Origin: Terramyces sp. JEL0728
Taxonomy: Eukaryota; Chytridiomycota; Chytridiomycetes; Rhizophydiales; Terramycetaceae
Direction: 5' to 3'
Assembly: GCA_027603945.1 (NCBI GenBank)
Contig: JADIIU010000003.1
Span: 62,001-126,000, forward strand
DNA length: 64,000 bases
Shown: one piece after another, positions 1 to 14,387 of the stretch
Layout: each line of letters starts with the position of its first letter
Position numbering within the stretch: the first letter of the stretch is position 1
The notes under the pieces: generated by a model
Databases searched by the model: none
The model's input: the letters and a program-made list of their open reading frames with translations, nothing else
Told to the model about the DNA's origin: nothing
Translations under genes and position numbers: made by a program

Positions 1-3000
1 ACGAGATAAAACATAAAACATTGCTAGCGGCTAAAAGAATCAAAATAAACCCCGGAGTACCCACTGCAGCCATCCAAAAAGAAGTGGAACAGCATAATCT
101 CGGCCTTTCCAAAAAAAGTGCTATTCCTCCAATTAGAAAAGCGTCCGGAAGGGAAAGCTCAGGGACTACAACAGAAGGGTTTTCACAACAAGTTCAGATA
201 TCTATCGATGTCGATATCCCGCCAGCAGAGGGAGGGGAAACAAGCAAGTTTGCAAGCCCATTTACTTTTTTAAAGTACTTGAAGCAACACACAGACACAG
301 ATGAATTTGTCTATTTGATTCCAGTAACATCTACGCAAAAAGGACAACCAACTTACAATCCTTATAATTTGCAAATTGTCGATTTTTTCAAAATAAATAC
401 AAAGTCTTCTGAAGGATACTATACAATGTCGGCAAACGTAAGCGCGAATTGATCATAGGGAATTACTCATATTAACCAATATGGCCAAGGAACATTCACC
501 CCCATTGAGCAATGGTGCAGAGAATATGAGCTGTATCATAAATTGCTCAAAATCCCATTTTTTGCCCGATACAGATCGTGGAAATGCTTCACTTTATGGA
601 AGAACACTGTCCTCCACACCAAGATTCTAAGTGCAAAGAAACTTTTGCAAAAACAACTGTTTATTTTGCATCCATGTATACGGCCTGCACTGCAAGCTAT
701 AAATAATCAAAATATGGATATTATGTTAGAAAAACGGCTAGTAGGGTTTGAAGAGCAAAAGACGTTGGAGCTGAACGATTTTGTCCGAGAACAGAAGAGT
801 CTAGTTGAAAAAGTAACAGTTGAAGTATTAACGCCTTGGGAAGAACAAATTAGAGAAGTTGTGGAAAATGCATCCCGCCAGTGTTTAGTTAATGGCGGGT
901 TTGAAGTTCAAACATCCGACGAAAATCAGGAAAATGAAACCAAAGAAGTTAGGAAGCTAACTTTCACCGAACAGGCTGCCAGACGAACCGAATGCAAAAA
1001 GTTGGCGAGGTTTGTAAAGTTGGCAGACTATATGATGGTTTCTACTCTTCACATGCTTGCTATTGCCTCTGTTCAGGATTTACTCTGTTTCACTTTTCAA
1101 GGATGCCAGGATTCTGATGTTGTCGTAGACGATATTGGAGTCGGAACAGCATTCATCAACGAATACGGCGTGGCAGTACCAAATCCTGAAAACGGAAATG
1201 GCGAAAGAACAAATGAAAGTGCATATACTGATGGAAACCTCACCGGTGTCCAAGTTGGAGGCGTAGTAGTTGGAAAGGAAGTCAAAACTTCTCAACTTAT
1301 AGAATGTGGATTTGATGGATTTTCCAATATTTTAAGCCGCTTGGTGGTTGCTTCAATGCAAAAAATCGAGCTTATTGAAATCATCGAGGAAGAAGGTGTT
1401 AATTTGGAACAAAACATCGCAATGGAAGAGTTAGCTCAACCCGAACCCACCAAAAAAGCTGAGGATGGCAAATGGAAAATCAGCAGCGAAAAAGCAAAGC
1501 AATTTGTACCGCTCTTTCGAACTGAATTGATGGTCGAACGAGATGGAGAAAATACTAGATTTTACTTTTCTTCATCTTTGGCAGACTACCTTGCAACTTT
1601 AGACATCCTGTTAAAGGTTTACCTCTCTACAATTGAAAGGATTGGGCAGCTCACAAACACCATTTCCTTTTTAGATTCATCAAATTTGGCTGGAGGTTCC
1701 TACTCCACTGTAAGAGGATTGGATGATCCGGAATATGGCGACGGTCCTCAAGTAGGGTCTATTGTGCTGGAAGGTGGCTACTTTAAAGAACTGTGCGGAA
1801 GAATTAGAGGAGTGCTAGTTGGTATGTTTGCAAACGCTTCCAGCTGGTTGAATACTTTGGACAACATGAAAAATATGTGGATAAATAATGAATCGTTCAA
1901 AGGGCTGGAGTCTCTTCGAAAAGAAGTTGGAGAGCTGGCATACATATTGGCTACTTCAACTTCCGAAACGCATGAAGGAGGGGCAGCAGCTATCATTGCA
2001 GCAGTAAAGCAAGCTAAAGATCTGGAAAATCAAGATGCTAGTATGGAAGAGGGGGAGCAGCCTAAAAGCTACAACATTCTTGAATACGGGTCGACTGCAT
2101 CTAAAAACGCAGACGGGATTGTGATATCTACTATGGTCGACTTTTTTGAAAGTTCTCTCCGAAATTTTGCAAACCAAAAGCAGATTATGACTTCAATTCC
2201 TACCAAGTCTGTAATTAACAATCTACTTGTTGACTCGTCAAATCTTAAAGGCATATTGGTTCCAAGTCCAGAACGGTGTTTTGAAGAAGTTGCAAAGATC
2301 CTGCCTGGTTTGGCGCGAGACAAAAATGAATTATTGCTAACCGAGATTCAAACTTGGGTGCGTATCTTGAACACGCATCCGGCAACAGTTGAAGGATTTG
2401 TTGAATATCTAGGCTGGCTTGAAAAAGGTAATAGGGAATTAAATTCAGTACAGGATAGTCTGGAAACGGTTGACATTTTGGAAGCCGAGACCATTCAACT
2501 TTACAATTTGCTGGACAACTATAAAATTTATATTCAGCCCACCGATTTGGCTATGTTCCAGACTCTATCGCCAACAATTAGAAGTTTGAAAGAAGCTGTA
2601 GAAATTGCTGTGGATACGAAAGAAGATAATATCAACAAATTCACCGTGGATTTAGAAAAGCTTCTTGGTGATTTATCTTCCGAAGTATCGGAAATTCGAA
2701 ATGCCGCGCAAGACCCAATGGTTCTAAATAGCTCTTCCAACAACGATGAAGTAATTTCTTATCTTGAAGATCTTCGTAAACAACTAGAAAAAGTTGAAAT
2801 ATTAAAATCTAAATACGAGACTTGGGGTAGACTATTTAAAAGCGGTGGCAAAAAAACTGCAGAAGCAGAGGAGGGCCAAATTGAGAATGCAGATTTCGGC
2901 GACTTGAATGAAGATATTGAAATGGAAGAGACCAAAAAAGAAGTAGAGCTAAAGAACTCTTTATGGTCCAGCCTAAAAGACTGGGACAGATTGGCAGAGT

Positions 3001-6000
3001 ACCTATTTTTAACTTTAGTGGCTGGAAGACCCAAGCATTCGATACGCTGGTGACTGACGACATCAACACCAAGATTTTGACATACCTGAAGGTAGCATAC
3101 AACTTGGACAAAGGACTTCCGCCAAATGAAGTTGTGCCAAAATTAAAAGAGCTGGTCGAAGAATATAGGAAAATGTATCCGACAATTGTGGATCTTAGGA
3201 ATCCTGCTTTGAAACAGAGACACTGGGATAAAATCCAGGACGCTGTAGGAAAACCTCTGGTTCGAGATGAAAACTTTACGCTGGGCCAGTTGATTGATTG
3301 TCGAGTGTTTGATTTTAAAGAAGAAATTGGCCATATATCAAGTCAAGCTGGATCTGAAGCTGCATTGGATGAGATGCTCACCAAAGTCGTAAAGCTATGG
3401 AATGATGCTGAATTTATTGTTACTCCATACAGAGACATCAAAGACGTTTTTATTTTAGGAACGGTAGAAGAAATCCAAACGCTTTTGGAAGACAGCCAGG
3501 TCACAATTGCTACTATCAAAGGATCTAGATTTATTGGACCCATCAAGGCGGAAGTGGAGCGATGGGATAAAATGCTGAGTCTTTTTGCTGAAACTCTGGA
3601 TGCTTGGTTAATCTGTCAAAGGAACTGGCTGTACCTGGAGAGTATTTTCTCTGCTCCAGATATCCAAAGGCAGTTGCCGGAAGAGGCAAGAATGTTTTCG
3701 CAAGTGGATAGAAGCTGGAAAGAAGTAATGCGCAAAGTTTCCAGGAATCCAAACGCAATAAAGGCTGGAACTATGCCTGGGCTATTAGAAACTATGCAAC
3801 AAAATAACATTTTACTGGAACAAATCCAAAAATGTTTGGAGGATTATCTGGAAAGCAAGAGACTGTTATTCCCTCGGTTTTATTTCCTGTCGAACGACGA
3901 ATTGCTTGAAATTTTATCGCAAACCAAAAACCCACAAGCAGTCCAGCCTCATCTAAGCAAATGCTTTGATGCAATCAAAAGCTTGGACTTTTCCTCTAAT
4001 GATCCAAAGAGCATTGATATTCTAGGAATGAATAGTCCGGAAGGAGAGCGTGTGCAGTTTTTGAAAACCATAAAAGCCAGGGGGAATGTAGAAGGATGGC
4101 TATGCAATGTGGAAGAAGGAATGGTCGCCGTCCTCAGGAGACTAATCAAAATTGCTCTTGCTGAGTATGATGAAACCAAAAGATCTGATTGGGTAAGGGA
4201 ACATGTTGGCCAGGTTGTAGTAACTGGGAACCAAGTGATTTGGTCAAAAGATGTTTCTGAAGCATTGAAAACCAGTGAACCAAACAAAGCCCTCCTTGCA
4301 TTGAAGCAAAAATCGATCACGGTAATTGCTTTCTAAGTGTAGAACCTTTCCGGTTTGGCCATGCTCGTTCGCGGCGATCTAACCAAAATCCAACGTGCGA
4401 TATTAGGGGCTCTAATTACAATCGACGTTCATAATAGAGATATAATCCAATCGCTTGTCAATGCCAAGGTTACCACCGCTGGTGACTTTGAATGGACAAA
4501 GCAGCAAAGATATTATTGGGATGTTGACTCTGATACTTGCCATGTCAAGATGTCAACATCAGTCTTTTCATATGGTTATGAATATCTCGGATGTTCCCCA
4601 AGACTGGTTATTACCCCGCTCACTGACCGTTGTTATCTAACCCTAACAGGGGCGATGCAGCTTAATCTTGGTGGGTCTCCAGTTGGACCTGCTGGAACTG
4701 GAAAAACCGAAACTGTCAAGGATTTGGCAAAAGCTATGGCTAAACAGTGTGTTGTTTTCAACTGTTCTGATGGTATGGACTATAAAATGATGGGCAAAAT
4801 GTTTGCTGGATTAGCTCAATCCGGCGCTTGGTGCTGCTTTGATGAATTTAACAGAATCGATATCGAGGTACTTTCTGTCATTGCTCAGCAGCTGCTGACA
4901 ATCAAAAATGCTAAAGATATCAAAGCTACTAGATTTATTTTTGAAGGTCGTGAAATTCGATTAATTGAAACCTGTTGTGCATTTATTACCATGAACCCTG
5001 GGTATGCTGGCAGAACCGAGTTGCCAGATAATTTAAAGGCCCTTTTTAGACCGATTGCAATGATGATTCCAGATTACGGCTTGATTGCAGAAATAATGCT
5101 CTTCTCTGAAGGGTTTGAAAATGCAAAAGTACTAGCAGGAAAGGTTGTAAATCTATACAAATTATGCTCGGAGCAGCTCTCCCAGCAAGATCACTATGAC
5201 TTTGGAATGCGTGCTGTCAAATCTGTATTGATTATGGCGGGATCATTGAAAAGGAGTGCGCCGGAACTCAGTGAAGACGTTGTACTAATAAGATCATTAA
5301 GAGACTCAAACTTACCCAAGTTTTTGTCTGAAGACATTGGCCTTTTTAAAGGTATTCTCTCAGACTTGTTCCCTGGCGTGGTTGTTCCTGAAAGAGATTT
5401 TGGCACCTTGGTCGGGGCAGTGAAGGAGGTTATGACTGAAAAACAAATGGAAATCGTGGACGGATTTGTGTCTCGAATTTGTCAGCTGGCTGAAACTATG
5501 AAAATCAGACATGGTGTTATGTTAGTAGGGCCGACAGGTGGTGGTAAAACTTCTTGTTATGAAATATTGCAGACAGCCAGCACTAATTTGCGGGAAAGAG
5601 GAAACAAAGAATTTGAGAGAATCAAGACGTGGGTGCTCAATCCTAAGGTCATGATAATTAACAGTAGTGTGTATCTATGAATGAGCTGTACGGCGAATTC
5701 AATTTGGCTACCATGGAGTGGAAAGACGGTCTAATAGGGACTATGTTTAGAGCTCAGGTTACCGATAACAGTCCTGACGAAAAATGGACGGTGTGTGACG
5801 GGCCGGTTGATGCTCTATGGATCGAAAATATGAATACGGTGCTAGATGACAACAAACTCTTGACTTTAATTAATGGTGAACGAATCAAAATGTCTCCAAC
5901 TATGCACATGCTCTTTGAAGTTGGAGATTTGGCGGTAGCTTCGCCTGCCACGGTAAGTAGATGTGGTATGGTATATATGGATCCTGCAATACTAGGCTGG

Positions 6001-9000
6001 ATTTCCTACGTTAAAATGTGGTTGAGAAAACAACCAGAAAAAGTTCCAAGCGAATTGAAGGAATTTCTTTTGCATCTATTTACAACATATGTGGACAAGG
6101 GGCTTCAGTTTGTACGGAGACATGGAAAAGAGTACATTAGATCCGTAGACTTGAATTTGGTTGTCAGTTTATGCCGACTGCTTCAGACATACATTAACAA
6201 GCCAGAGATAGATTTTAAAAAACCAATTGCCGACCTTCAAGTCCTATTTGCCAATCTGTTTGTATTTTGCTACGTTTGGTCAATTGGCGGAAACCTGGCG
6301 GATGGCTGCCAAGAAACATTTGATACATGGTTCAGAGATTATCTAGATGCTTGTCCAGTTAATGAACTCAATTTGCCGACTAACAGCTCTGTTTTTGGAT
6401 ATTTCGTTGATTTGAAAAGAGGCTTTATTCCATGGGATGAAATCGTCCCGACTTTTAAATATTCTGCAGACATACCATACTTCCAAATGATGGTTCCAAC
6501 AGTAGATACGGTCAAGTATGCCTATCTATTAGAGCCATTGCTTACAAATAGCTACGCTACACTATTTTCTGGAGAAACTGGTGTAGGTAAATCAGTCATT
6601 GTTCAAGATCTGCTAAATAGAATCGGCAAACAAAACAAGTATATTAATGTGGTTCTCAACTTTTCAGCCCAAACGAGCAGTACTCAAACCCAACAAATGA
6701 TGGAGTTAAAGGTGGAAAAGAAGAGGAAAAATATTTCTGGCGCTCCTGCTGGATTCAACAAAATCGTGCTATTTGTGGATGATTTGAATATGCCAAAGTT
6801 GGACACATATGGTTCCCAGCCTTCAATTGAACTATTGCGTCAATATATAGATTATTCAGGGTTCTATGATCGAGAAAAGCTATTCTGGAAAGTAATTCAG
6901 GATGTGGAGCTGATAGCTGCCTGCGCTCCTCCTGGAGGCGGGAGAAATCAAATATCCCCAAGATTTTTACGGCATTTTAATATGCTCAGCATCCCTGCAC
7001 CAAGCGAGCTTTCACTGGCAAAGATTTTCAAGTGCATTGTTGAAGGGTTCCTCAAACCGTTTTCAGCAGAGATAAAGGCCTCTTGCGATGCAATTGTCAA
7101 TTCATCTATCGAGATCTATCATCGAATGCTGACAGAATTACTCCCAACGCCTGCCAAATCTCATTACACCTTTAACCTCAGAGATTTATCAAAGGTTGTG
7201 CAAGGTATACTGCAAGTCAGACCACAAACAATTTCTACAAGGCTAGATTTAGCGCGCTTATTCTGCCACGAGTCATCCAGAGTATTTCATGATCGCTTGA
7301 TTGATGACAATGACCGAAAATATTTCAACCAGCTCCTGTCTGAGTTGTCAGATAAGAATTTTGGCGCTACTCTTCCCAAAGAAAGCTTTTCGACCAATCC
7401 TATCATGTTCTGCGATTTTACAAAGAGAGGCGTTCCTGCTGAGGATCGCATTTACTTGGAAATTTCAGATATGAAGTTAATGACAAACCTCTTGGAAGAA
7501 TATTTAGAAGAATATAATGTAACAATGAACAAGGAGCTGCGATTAATCTTCTTTATGGACGCCAAACAGCACATAACAAGAATATCGCGCATAATCCGCC
7601 AGCCAAGAGGTAATGCATTGTTGGTAGGTGTTGGTGGCACAGGAAAGCAATCTCTCACAAGGTTGGCGTGCCACATTTCAGACTATCAATGTATCCAGAT
7701 TGAACTCACCCGAACATATGGAAGTGAAGAGTGGCATGAAGATTTAAAAAAACTATACCGACTAGCTGGAGTAGAAGGCAAAAACACAGTCTTTTTATTA
7801 TCCGACACACAAATCAAATCTGAAACTTTCTTGGAGGATGTCAACAATATTTTGAACTCTGGCGAAGTACCTAATTTGATTGAATTCGAAGAAAGGGAAA
7901 AGATTTTAGGGGAATTGCGTCCAATTGCAAGAGAGAAGGGGCTAGGAGAAGACAGAGATAGTGTTTACCAATTCTTCATCAACAGGGTCCGAGATAACTT
8001 GCACATAGTACTTGGAACAAGTCCCGTTGGGGATACCTTTAGAAATAGATGTAGAATGTTTCCTTCGTTAGTGAACTGCTGTACTATAGATTGGTTTGAT
8101 GAATGGCCAAAAGAAGCACTCCTATCGGTCTCGACACGATTCTTGGAGTTTGTAGACTTGGGCTCCGATCAAATGAAAGAGAAGATTGCTGCAATGTGTG
8201 TCGAAATTCACTCTTCGGTTGGAGAGTTGGCCAAGAAGTTTTGGACTGAGCTACGCAGAAGATATTACACTACTCCAACCTCGTACCTTGAACTAATCAA
8301 CATCTATGTAAAAATGCTTTCAGAACAAAGAAAAGAGCTGGGTACCGCAAGAGACCGATTAAGAAACGGGTTGAACAAATTATCCGAAACAAATGAATTG
8401 GTAGCCAATATGCAGGTTGAATTGAATGTGCTTGGGCCGGAATTAAAGGTTAAAGCTGCAGATACTGAAGAGTTAATGATCAAAATCGCAAAGGATCAAG
8501 AAACTGCAGATGGGGTCCGTAAAATTGTTTCCGAAGAAGAAGCAATCGTAAGAGAAGCCGCGTCCCAAACGGAAGCAATTGCTAATGACGCCCAACGAGA
8601 TTTGGACGCAGCAGTTCCGGCATTAGAGTCTGCATTCAAGGCACTGGATGCGCTTGAGAAAAAAGATATTGCTGAATTGAAGGTATTTTCAAAGCCTCCT
8701 GATGCTGTGCTGATGGTTATGGAAGCTATCTGTATCCTTTTCAAAAGCAAACCGGACTGGGAAAATTCAAAAAAACTGTTGGGGGATTCTCAATTAATGA
8801 AGAAGATGCAAGAGTACGACAAGGATTCAATTCCGGAAGCAATCACCAAGAAACTTAGAAAGTATATTGAAATGCCAGCGTTCAACCCTGAAGCTGTTGA
8901 GCGGGTTTCCAGAGCCTGTAAAAGTATGTGTATGTGGGTAATTGCGATGGAACTCTATTCCAGAGTTTTCAAAGAAGTGGCTCCAAAAAGAAAGAGATTG

Positions 9001-12000
9001 GAAGAAGCTCAGCAATCTTTGGAATCGACAAGGGCTAAATTGGCGGAAAAGGCTGCCGCTCTGCAGGAAGTAGAGAACCAACTTGAAAAGCTAAAAGCGA
9101 CCTATGAAAATTCAGTGTTAAGCAAGAAGCAGTTACTCGAAAAAATGGAAGAAACAACCAAAAGACTAGCACGAGCAAACAAGTTAACAACCGCATTGGC
9201 AGACGAACAAGTGAGATGGACTGAATCTGTTGAAAAGCTGAATGTGCAAATCGATTCCTTAGTTGGGAATATTTTCTTGAGTGCTGCATCCGTGGCCTAC
9301 TACGGCGCCTTTACGTCTGTATTTAGAGATGAATTAGTACAAACCTGGATAAAAACTTGCACAGAGCTGGAGATCCCTGTTTCACAAAACTTTAATCTTG
9401 TAGATACCCTATCAGACCCTGCAGCGGTTAGGGATTGGAATATTCAAGGGCTGCCTTCCGATTCTTTATCAATTGAAAATGGGCTTTTGGTAACAAAAGG
9501 ACGAAGATGGCCACTGATGATAGATCCGCAAGGCCAAGCAAATAGGTGGATAAGGAATATGGAGGGATCCGAGTTGAAAGTGATCAAGCTAACGGAACCT
9601 AAATTTTTACGCTCGCTGGAAAACGCAGTTAGAACAGGGCAGCCGGTGCTCATTGAAGATGTCGGGGAGCAATTGGATCCAGCATTAGAACCACTGCTCC
9701 TAAAGCAAACGGTCCGTCAGGGAGGAAGAGTATTAATGAAATTAGGAGATTCTTTGGTTGAATATGATCGAAATTTCAAACTTTACATTACTACAAAGCT
9801 CCAGAATCCACACTATTTGCCAGAAGTCTGCATTAAAGTTACAATTATTAACTTTACTGTTACTAAAGCAGGTCTAGAAGGGCAACTATTGGCAGACGTG
9901 GTGAAGCTAGAACGGCCAGAGCTGGAAGAGCAGCGAAATTCACTTATTGTTAATATTGCATCAGACAAAAAGCAGCTCAAGGATATTGAAGAGAAGATTC
10001 TGAAACTCTTATTCAACTCTCAAGGAAATATTTTAGACGATGAAGAACTTATTAACATTTTAAACCAATCCAAAGTTACATCCTCTACAATTAACGTTCG
10101 ATTAGCAGAAGCCCAGGAAACCGAAGTCAACATTAACACGGCAAGAGAACGGTATAGACCTGTCGCGATAAGAGGGTCTGTGCTTTATTTTGTTATGGCT
10201 GACTTGGCTGAAATGGACCCAATGTATCACTTCTCGTTGAAATACTTTAAAAATCTCTTTGTAAATACAATTAAGGAATCTGAATCTTCGGACGTATTGC
10301 CGGTCAGAATCAGAACCCTGTGCAAAAACACTACTTTTGATACGTTCACCAATGTTTCTCGCGGATTGTTTGAAGCGCACAAGCTAATTTTTGCATTTAT
10401 GATCTGTATTGAAACTATGCGCGAAAAGAATTTAATTGATCCAAACGAATGGAATTTCTTCTTGCGGGGGAGTGGTGTCATGCGAAATAGCCTGCCTCCT
10501 AAACCGCCTATTAGGTGGCTTTCCCCATACATGTGGCAGAATCTATGTGATTTGGCTTATACCATACCCCAATTTGCATATACAATTGATCACGTTAATA
10601 TGTACCCAACTGACTGGGAGACACTCGTCGAATCTGACCAGCCGAATTTAGTTCCAGTTCCTGGAGATACTACCTCCCAGCTCACAGACGTTCACAAACT
10701 GCTGTTGGTCAAAGTGTTGCGGGAAGAAAAGGTAGTTCCGTGTGCGATAGAATTCGTCAAAAGGAACCTTGGGCCAGAATATATAGACATTCCCCCTCTG
10801 GACTTGTCAAAAGCCTACAAGGACACTAATCCAGCGACCCCCCTCATATTCATTTTGTCAACTGGATCAGACCCTGTTACACAGCTGATGAAATTCGCCA
10901 GCTCTCCAAAGATGAATATGCAAGAAAAGCTTCAAATGATATCTTTGGGACAAGGACAAGGTCCGATAGCGGAAGAGCTGGTAAGGAAAGCAACTACTTC
11001 AGGAGACTGGGTATTCCTGCAAAATTGCCACTTGGCAGCCTCTTGGATGAACAGGTTGGAGGCAATTGTTAAAGAATTCGGACAAGGCGAAATGGAAATC
11101 AACCAGAAGTTTAGATTGTTCCTGTCGTCAATGCCCTCAAAAGTATTCCCAGTGTCGGTGCTTCAAGAAAGTGTCAAGGTTACTAACGAGCCGCCAAAAG
11201 GTCTGAGGGCAAATCTTGCCAGGAGTTTTGCCGATATTCCAAAAGATTTGTTTAATGATCATCCGCCTCAAGGAGTGAAGTTTAAAAAATTACTATTTGG
11301 TGTCTGTTTCTTCAATGCCATTATTCACGAAAGAAAGAAATTTGGACCATTGGGATGGAATATTCTGTATGATTGGAGCAATTCGGACTTGGAAGTGTCT
11401 TGCATCATACTTCGAAACATGCTGCAAGAATATAAAACCATTCCTTGGGAAGCCTTGACGTATTTGACCGGAGAAATTACATTTGGAGGCAGAGTAACTG
11501 ACGATTGGGATCGAAGAGCACTGAAATCCATTCTTGCAAGATTTTATACCACCTCGATTTTGGATGACAATTACCAGCTCTCTCCTTCAGGAATCTATTA
11601 TGCACCACCAGACGGAGATATGGCGAGCTTCAAATCATACATTGACGGGCTACCATTTAATGAAGAGCCTTCAGTCTTTGGAATGCATGAAAATGCAAAT
11701 ATTAGTTTCCAGTTGCAAGAAACCCGCAGGTTAATTCGAACAGTTCTAGATGTTCAGCCTCGCATGTCTGCCGGAGCTACAGGAAAATCAAGCGAAGAAA
11801 CAGTACTGGAATTAGTGGCATCTATTTTAGCTGAATGGCCGGCTACCCTTCACATTGATCCATATTCGGATACCTTGAACCCCACTTTACAAATATTGTT
11901 TAGAAGAGATGAATCAGGAAGAATGCTTAATTCTTTAAGCACTGTCTTGCTGCAAGAAATTGTACGATTCAACAAGTTGAACAACATTGTAAAGGCGTCG

Positions 12001-12772
12001 TTGGAAAGTCTGGCCAAGGCAGTAAAAGGCTTAATCGTAATGAGTGCAGAGTTGGAACTAGTCTATAAAAGCTTGTTGCTGAACGAGGTGGGTCATATTT
12101 TATATTAGGTTCCGCAAAAATGGTCAAACAGTGCTTACCCGTCGCTAAAAGGACTAGGGTCATGGGTGAAAGATTTCCATAAAAGAATGCAGATGGTAAG
12201 AGATTGGTCCGAGTTTGGCCAACCAAAATCTTTCTGGCTGCCTGGCTTTTTCTTCCCTCAAGGTGAAAATAGGCTAACTTTAGGATTTCTAACAGGTGTT
12301 TTGCAGAACCATGCGCGTAAATTCAATATTCCAATCGACTCATTGCAGTTCAATTACGAAGTAAAAACATACGATGAAGGCGACCCAGAAGTGTCTTCCA
12401 GTGTCGAGAATGAAGAAGGAGCCTTGATGAGCGGTTTGTTCCTTGAGGGAGCACGGTGGGATAAAGAAAAACAGTTAATCCAAGATTCCTTCCCAATGGA
12501 AATGTACTCGGTAAGTAACTTACTTAACTATAGCCCATGCCATTAATACGATTTGTTCCCACACAAGTCGCCTCTAATAGGGATAAATTATATGCATGTC
12601 CTTTGTACAAAACTTCTGCCAGAGCAGGTACATTGTCGACCACAGGGCAGTCGACAAATTTTGTGGTTACGCTTTATATTCCGTCTGATAAACATGCAGA
12701 CTATTGGATAGCAAAGGGAGTTGCTTTGCTGGTAAAAATTATATTAATATGTAGTGTCAATTGAATGAATAG
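1..12772 (+). CDS. DNAH6: Axonemal inner-arm dynein heavy chain, DNAH6 type (5' partial)
   Basis: Motor heavy chain of a single-headed inner dynein arm, which drives flagellar bending. The spliced frame is open from the window edge, so the start lies upstream; 4199 residues are visible. The tail matches dynein N-termini ([12 protein letters not shown] near 545). P-loops lie near 4684 (AAA1, GPAGTGKT), 5528 (AAA2, GPTGGGKT), 6571 (AAA3, GETGVGKS) and 7627 (AAA4, GVGGTGKQ). The coiled-coil stalk and microtubule-binding region span about 8280-9240. The C-terminus ([14 protein letters not shown], then [11 protein letters not shown] joined to CQLNE) matches DNAH6 best by memory. Introns: 438-458, 2999-3018, 4322-4342, 5648-5667, 12088-12108, 12263-12283, 12511-12533, 12732-12754 (20-23 nt). 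Their removal keeps one frame to the TAG at 12770. Assignment to DNAH6 over other inner-arm classes is likely, not certain. Confidence 0.95.
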
Positions 12773-12774
12773 GG

Positions 12775-14359
12775 TTATTTATTCCATGGCCCAATATCTA
12801 TATACTCACCATTCAGATCTTCATTTTCTGTTTCTCTAAATATAGTATTGACACAGTCGGACTTTTTAATTTGTTGCTTTCTTGGATATGGAGTGTTTCT
12901 AAACTGAGCTTGAGCTTCAGAGCCTTTTTGCAACTTTAATGGCGGCAGCTTGCTTGTGGTATCTACCGCTGGCTTTGTAAGTTCTACAGCTTTAAATTCA
13001 GATTTCCCAGGCTTTTCTGGATTGAGTAGATCAAGCTGAATAGTTTGAATATCTTCAAACTCACTCTTGGCCACCGTACTCTCGGCAATTAAGAAAGCAT
13101 GGGTTTTCTTGCATGATTCAGATTGCTTTTTCTTTTGGATATTGGTGCTTTTCTTTGGTCTGCCAGCCTTTTCTACTGTAGGAGGCAGGATGGTTGAAAG
13201 GATTTCTGCCATCGACACTTTTGAATGAGACAACTCCACGGCTGGCTTGTTCTTTGTTTTATTGAACGGCTCCTTCATTGTAGGTAGAAATGGTTTCTTT
13301 GTATGGCTTTCCCCCGGGATTTGCAACTGCAAGGTAATTGAGTGAGTGGTATCAGGTCTTTTTGTGTTTTTAATTGAATGTAAAGATTTGTCGTTGATTT
13401 TTTGTAATAGTGTAGAGAGGTTTTTGCTTCTTATTTTGGAAGGGATTGTTTTGGGCAAATTCAGGTTTAGCGTTTGCAAATGTATGACATTCTTCTCTAA
13501 AGTCGCACAACTTTCCTGCAAATCTGCTTCAATAGTGCTCTTGGATTTTTTTACGGAAATCGCCTTTTTGGATTTCTATGATTAAGAATATTTACATCTA
13601 TCAACAACGCGATTTCTGTGTCGGTATTCTACATTAGTAAACCATTACATTAAAACTGTTAGCAGGAACAGCGGTATTGTAAACTCCACAAGACTTTACA
13701 TTTTGATATCTATCTGGGGGAGAAATGACATCAAACTTAAAAATTGGCCCAATCAAAGTTATTCGTCGCTTTTTCCCGTGCGGCTTTTTTGGTAGAGGTT
13801 GTGGTACATGTTTGGAATATTTTGCTTTAACAAATAAGCTATTGAACCCAAAACTGTTTCCCACATTTACATGTGTCATCTTGTTGCTGCCACCTACTTT
13901 TGTATTCAGCTGATCTGCTCGTAGATTCTGAGTGTTGGGTCTGCTGGGTTTAATGGTGCAGATATCAGTGGTGAGGTGGACGTTTGGTTTAAAAAATGTG
14001 GTGTTTGGGATACGATGGAATGCCGAAAATAGTCTGCATTTAAGCGGAGTTGATTTTTCTTTCTCTTTATTTGATTTCTGTAGTGGTGGTTTTATTTCTT
14101 GATATCTCTTCCCTTCTCTGTTATCCTCGGTATTTTCCATTTGGACAGTTTTGTTTCCAAAATGTGTATCGTCGGAGACACCTAGCTTATCGGTATACAG
14201 TGAGGAATCTGAGCTATTTCTTTGAATTTTCTTGGTTCCAACTAAAGGTTCACAAAGCATTTCATCGGGACAGGCACATCGCTCGTCAGCAGCTTTCGGG
14301 CTTTTACTGTCTTTGTGGAATAGATTCACAAGGGTAGAGTGGGTGCTAATCGCATTCAT
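12775..14359 (-). CDS. Uncharacterised basic Ser/Lys/Pro-rich protein, 514 aa
   Basis: I do not recognise this protein. Two 20-nt introns (13629-13648 and 13576-13595) join a 237-codon first exon, an 11-codon middle exon and a 266-codon last exon into one frame. The ATG at 14359 is the first available. The product is rich in Lys, Ser, Pro and Asn, with low-complexity tracts and no membrane segment or domain I can name. Its stop lies two bases from the dynein stop (tail to tail). It is divergent from the coiled-coil gene at 14388, with 28 bp between the starts. A flagellar role is only a guess from the neighbours. Confidence 0.7.
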
Positions 14360-14387
14360 TGAATTTTTTGAAAGTGTAGTTCACACA

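Noticed and set aside
12088..12108. Apparent stop that would make the dynein two genes
   Set aside because: A 21-nt canonical intron removes it, and the conserved [18 protein letters not shown] sequence follows.
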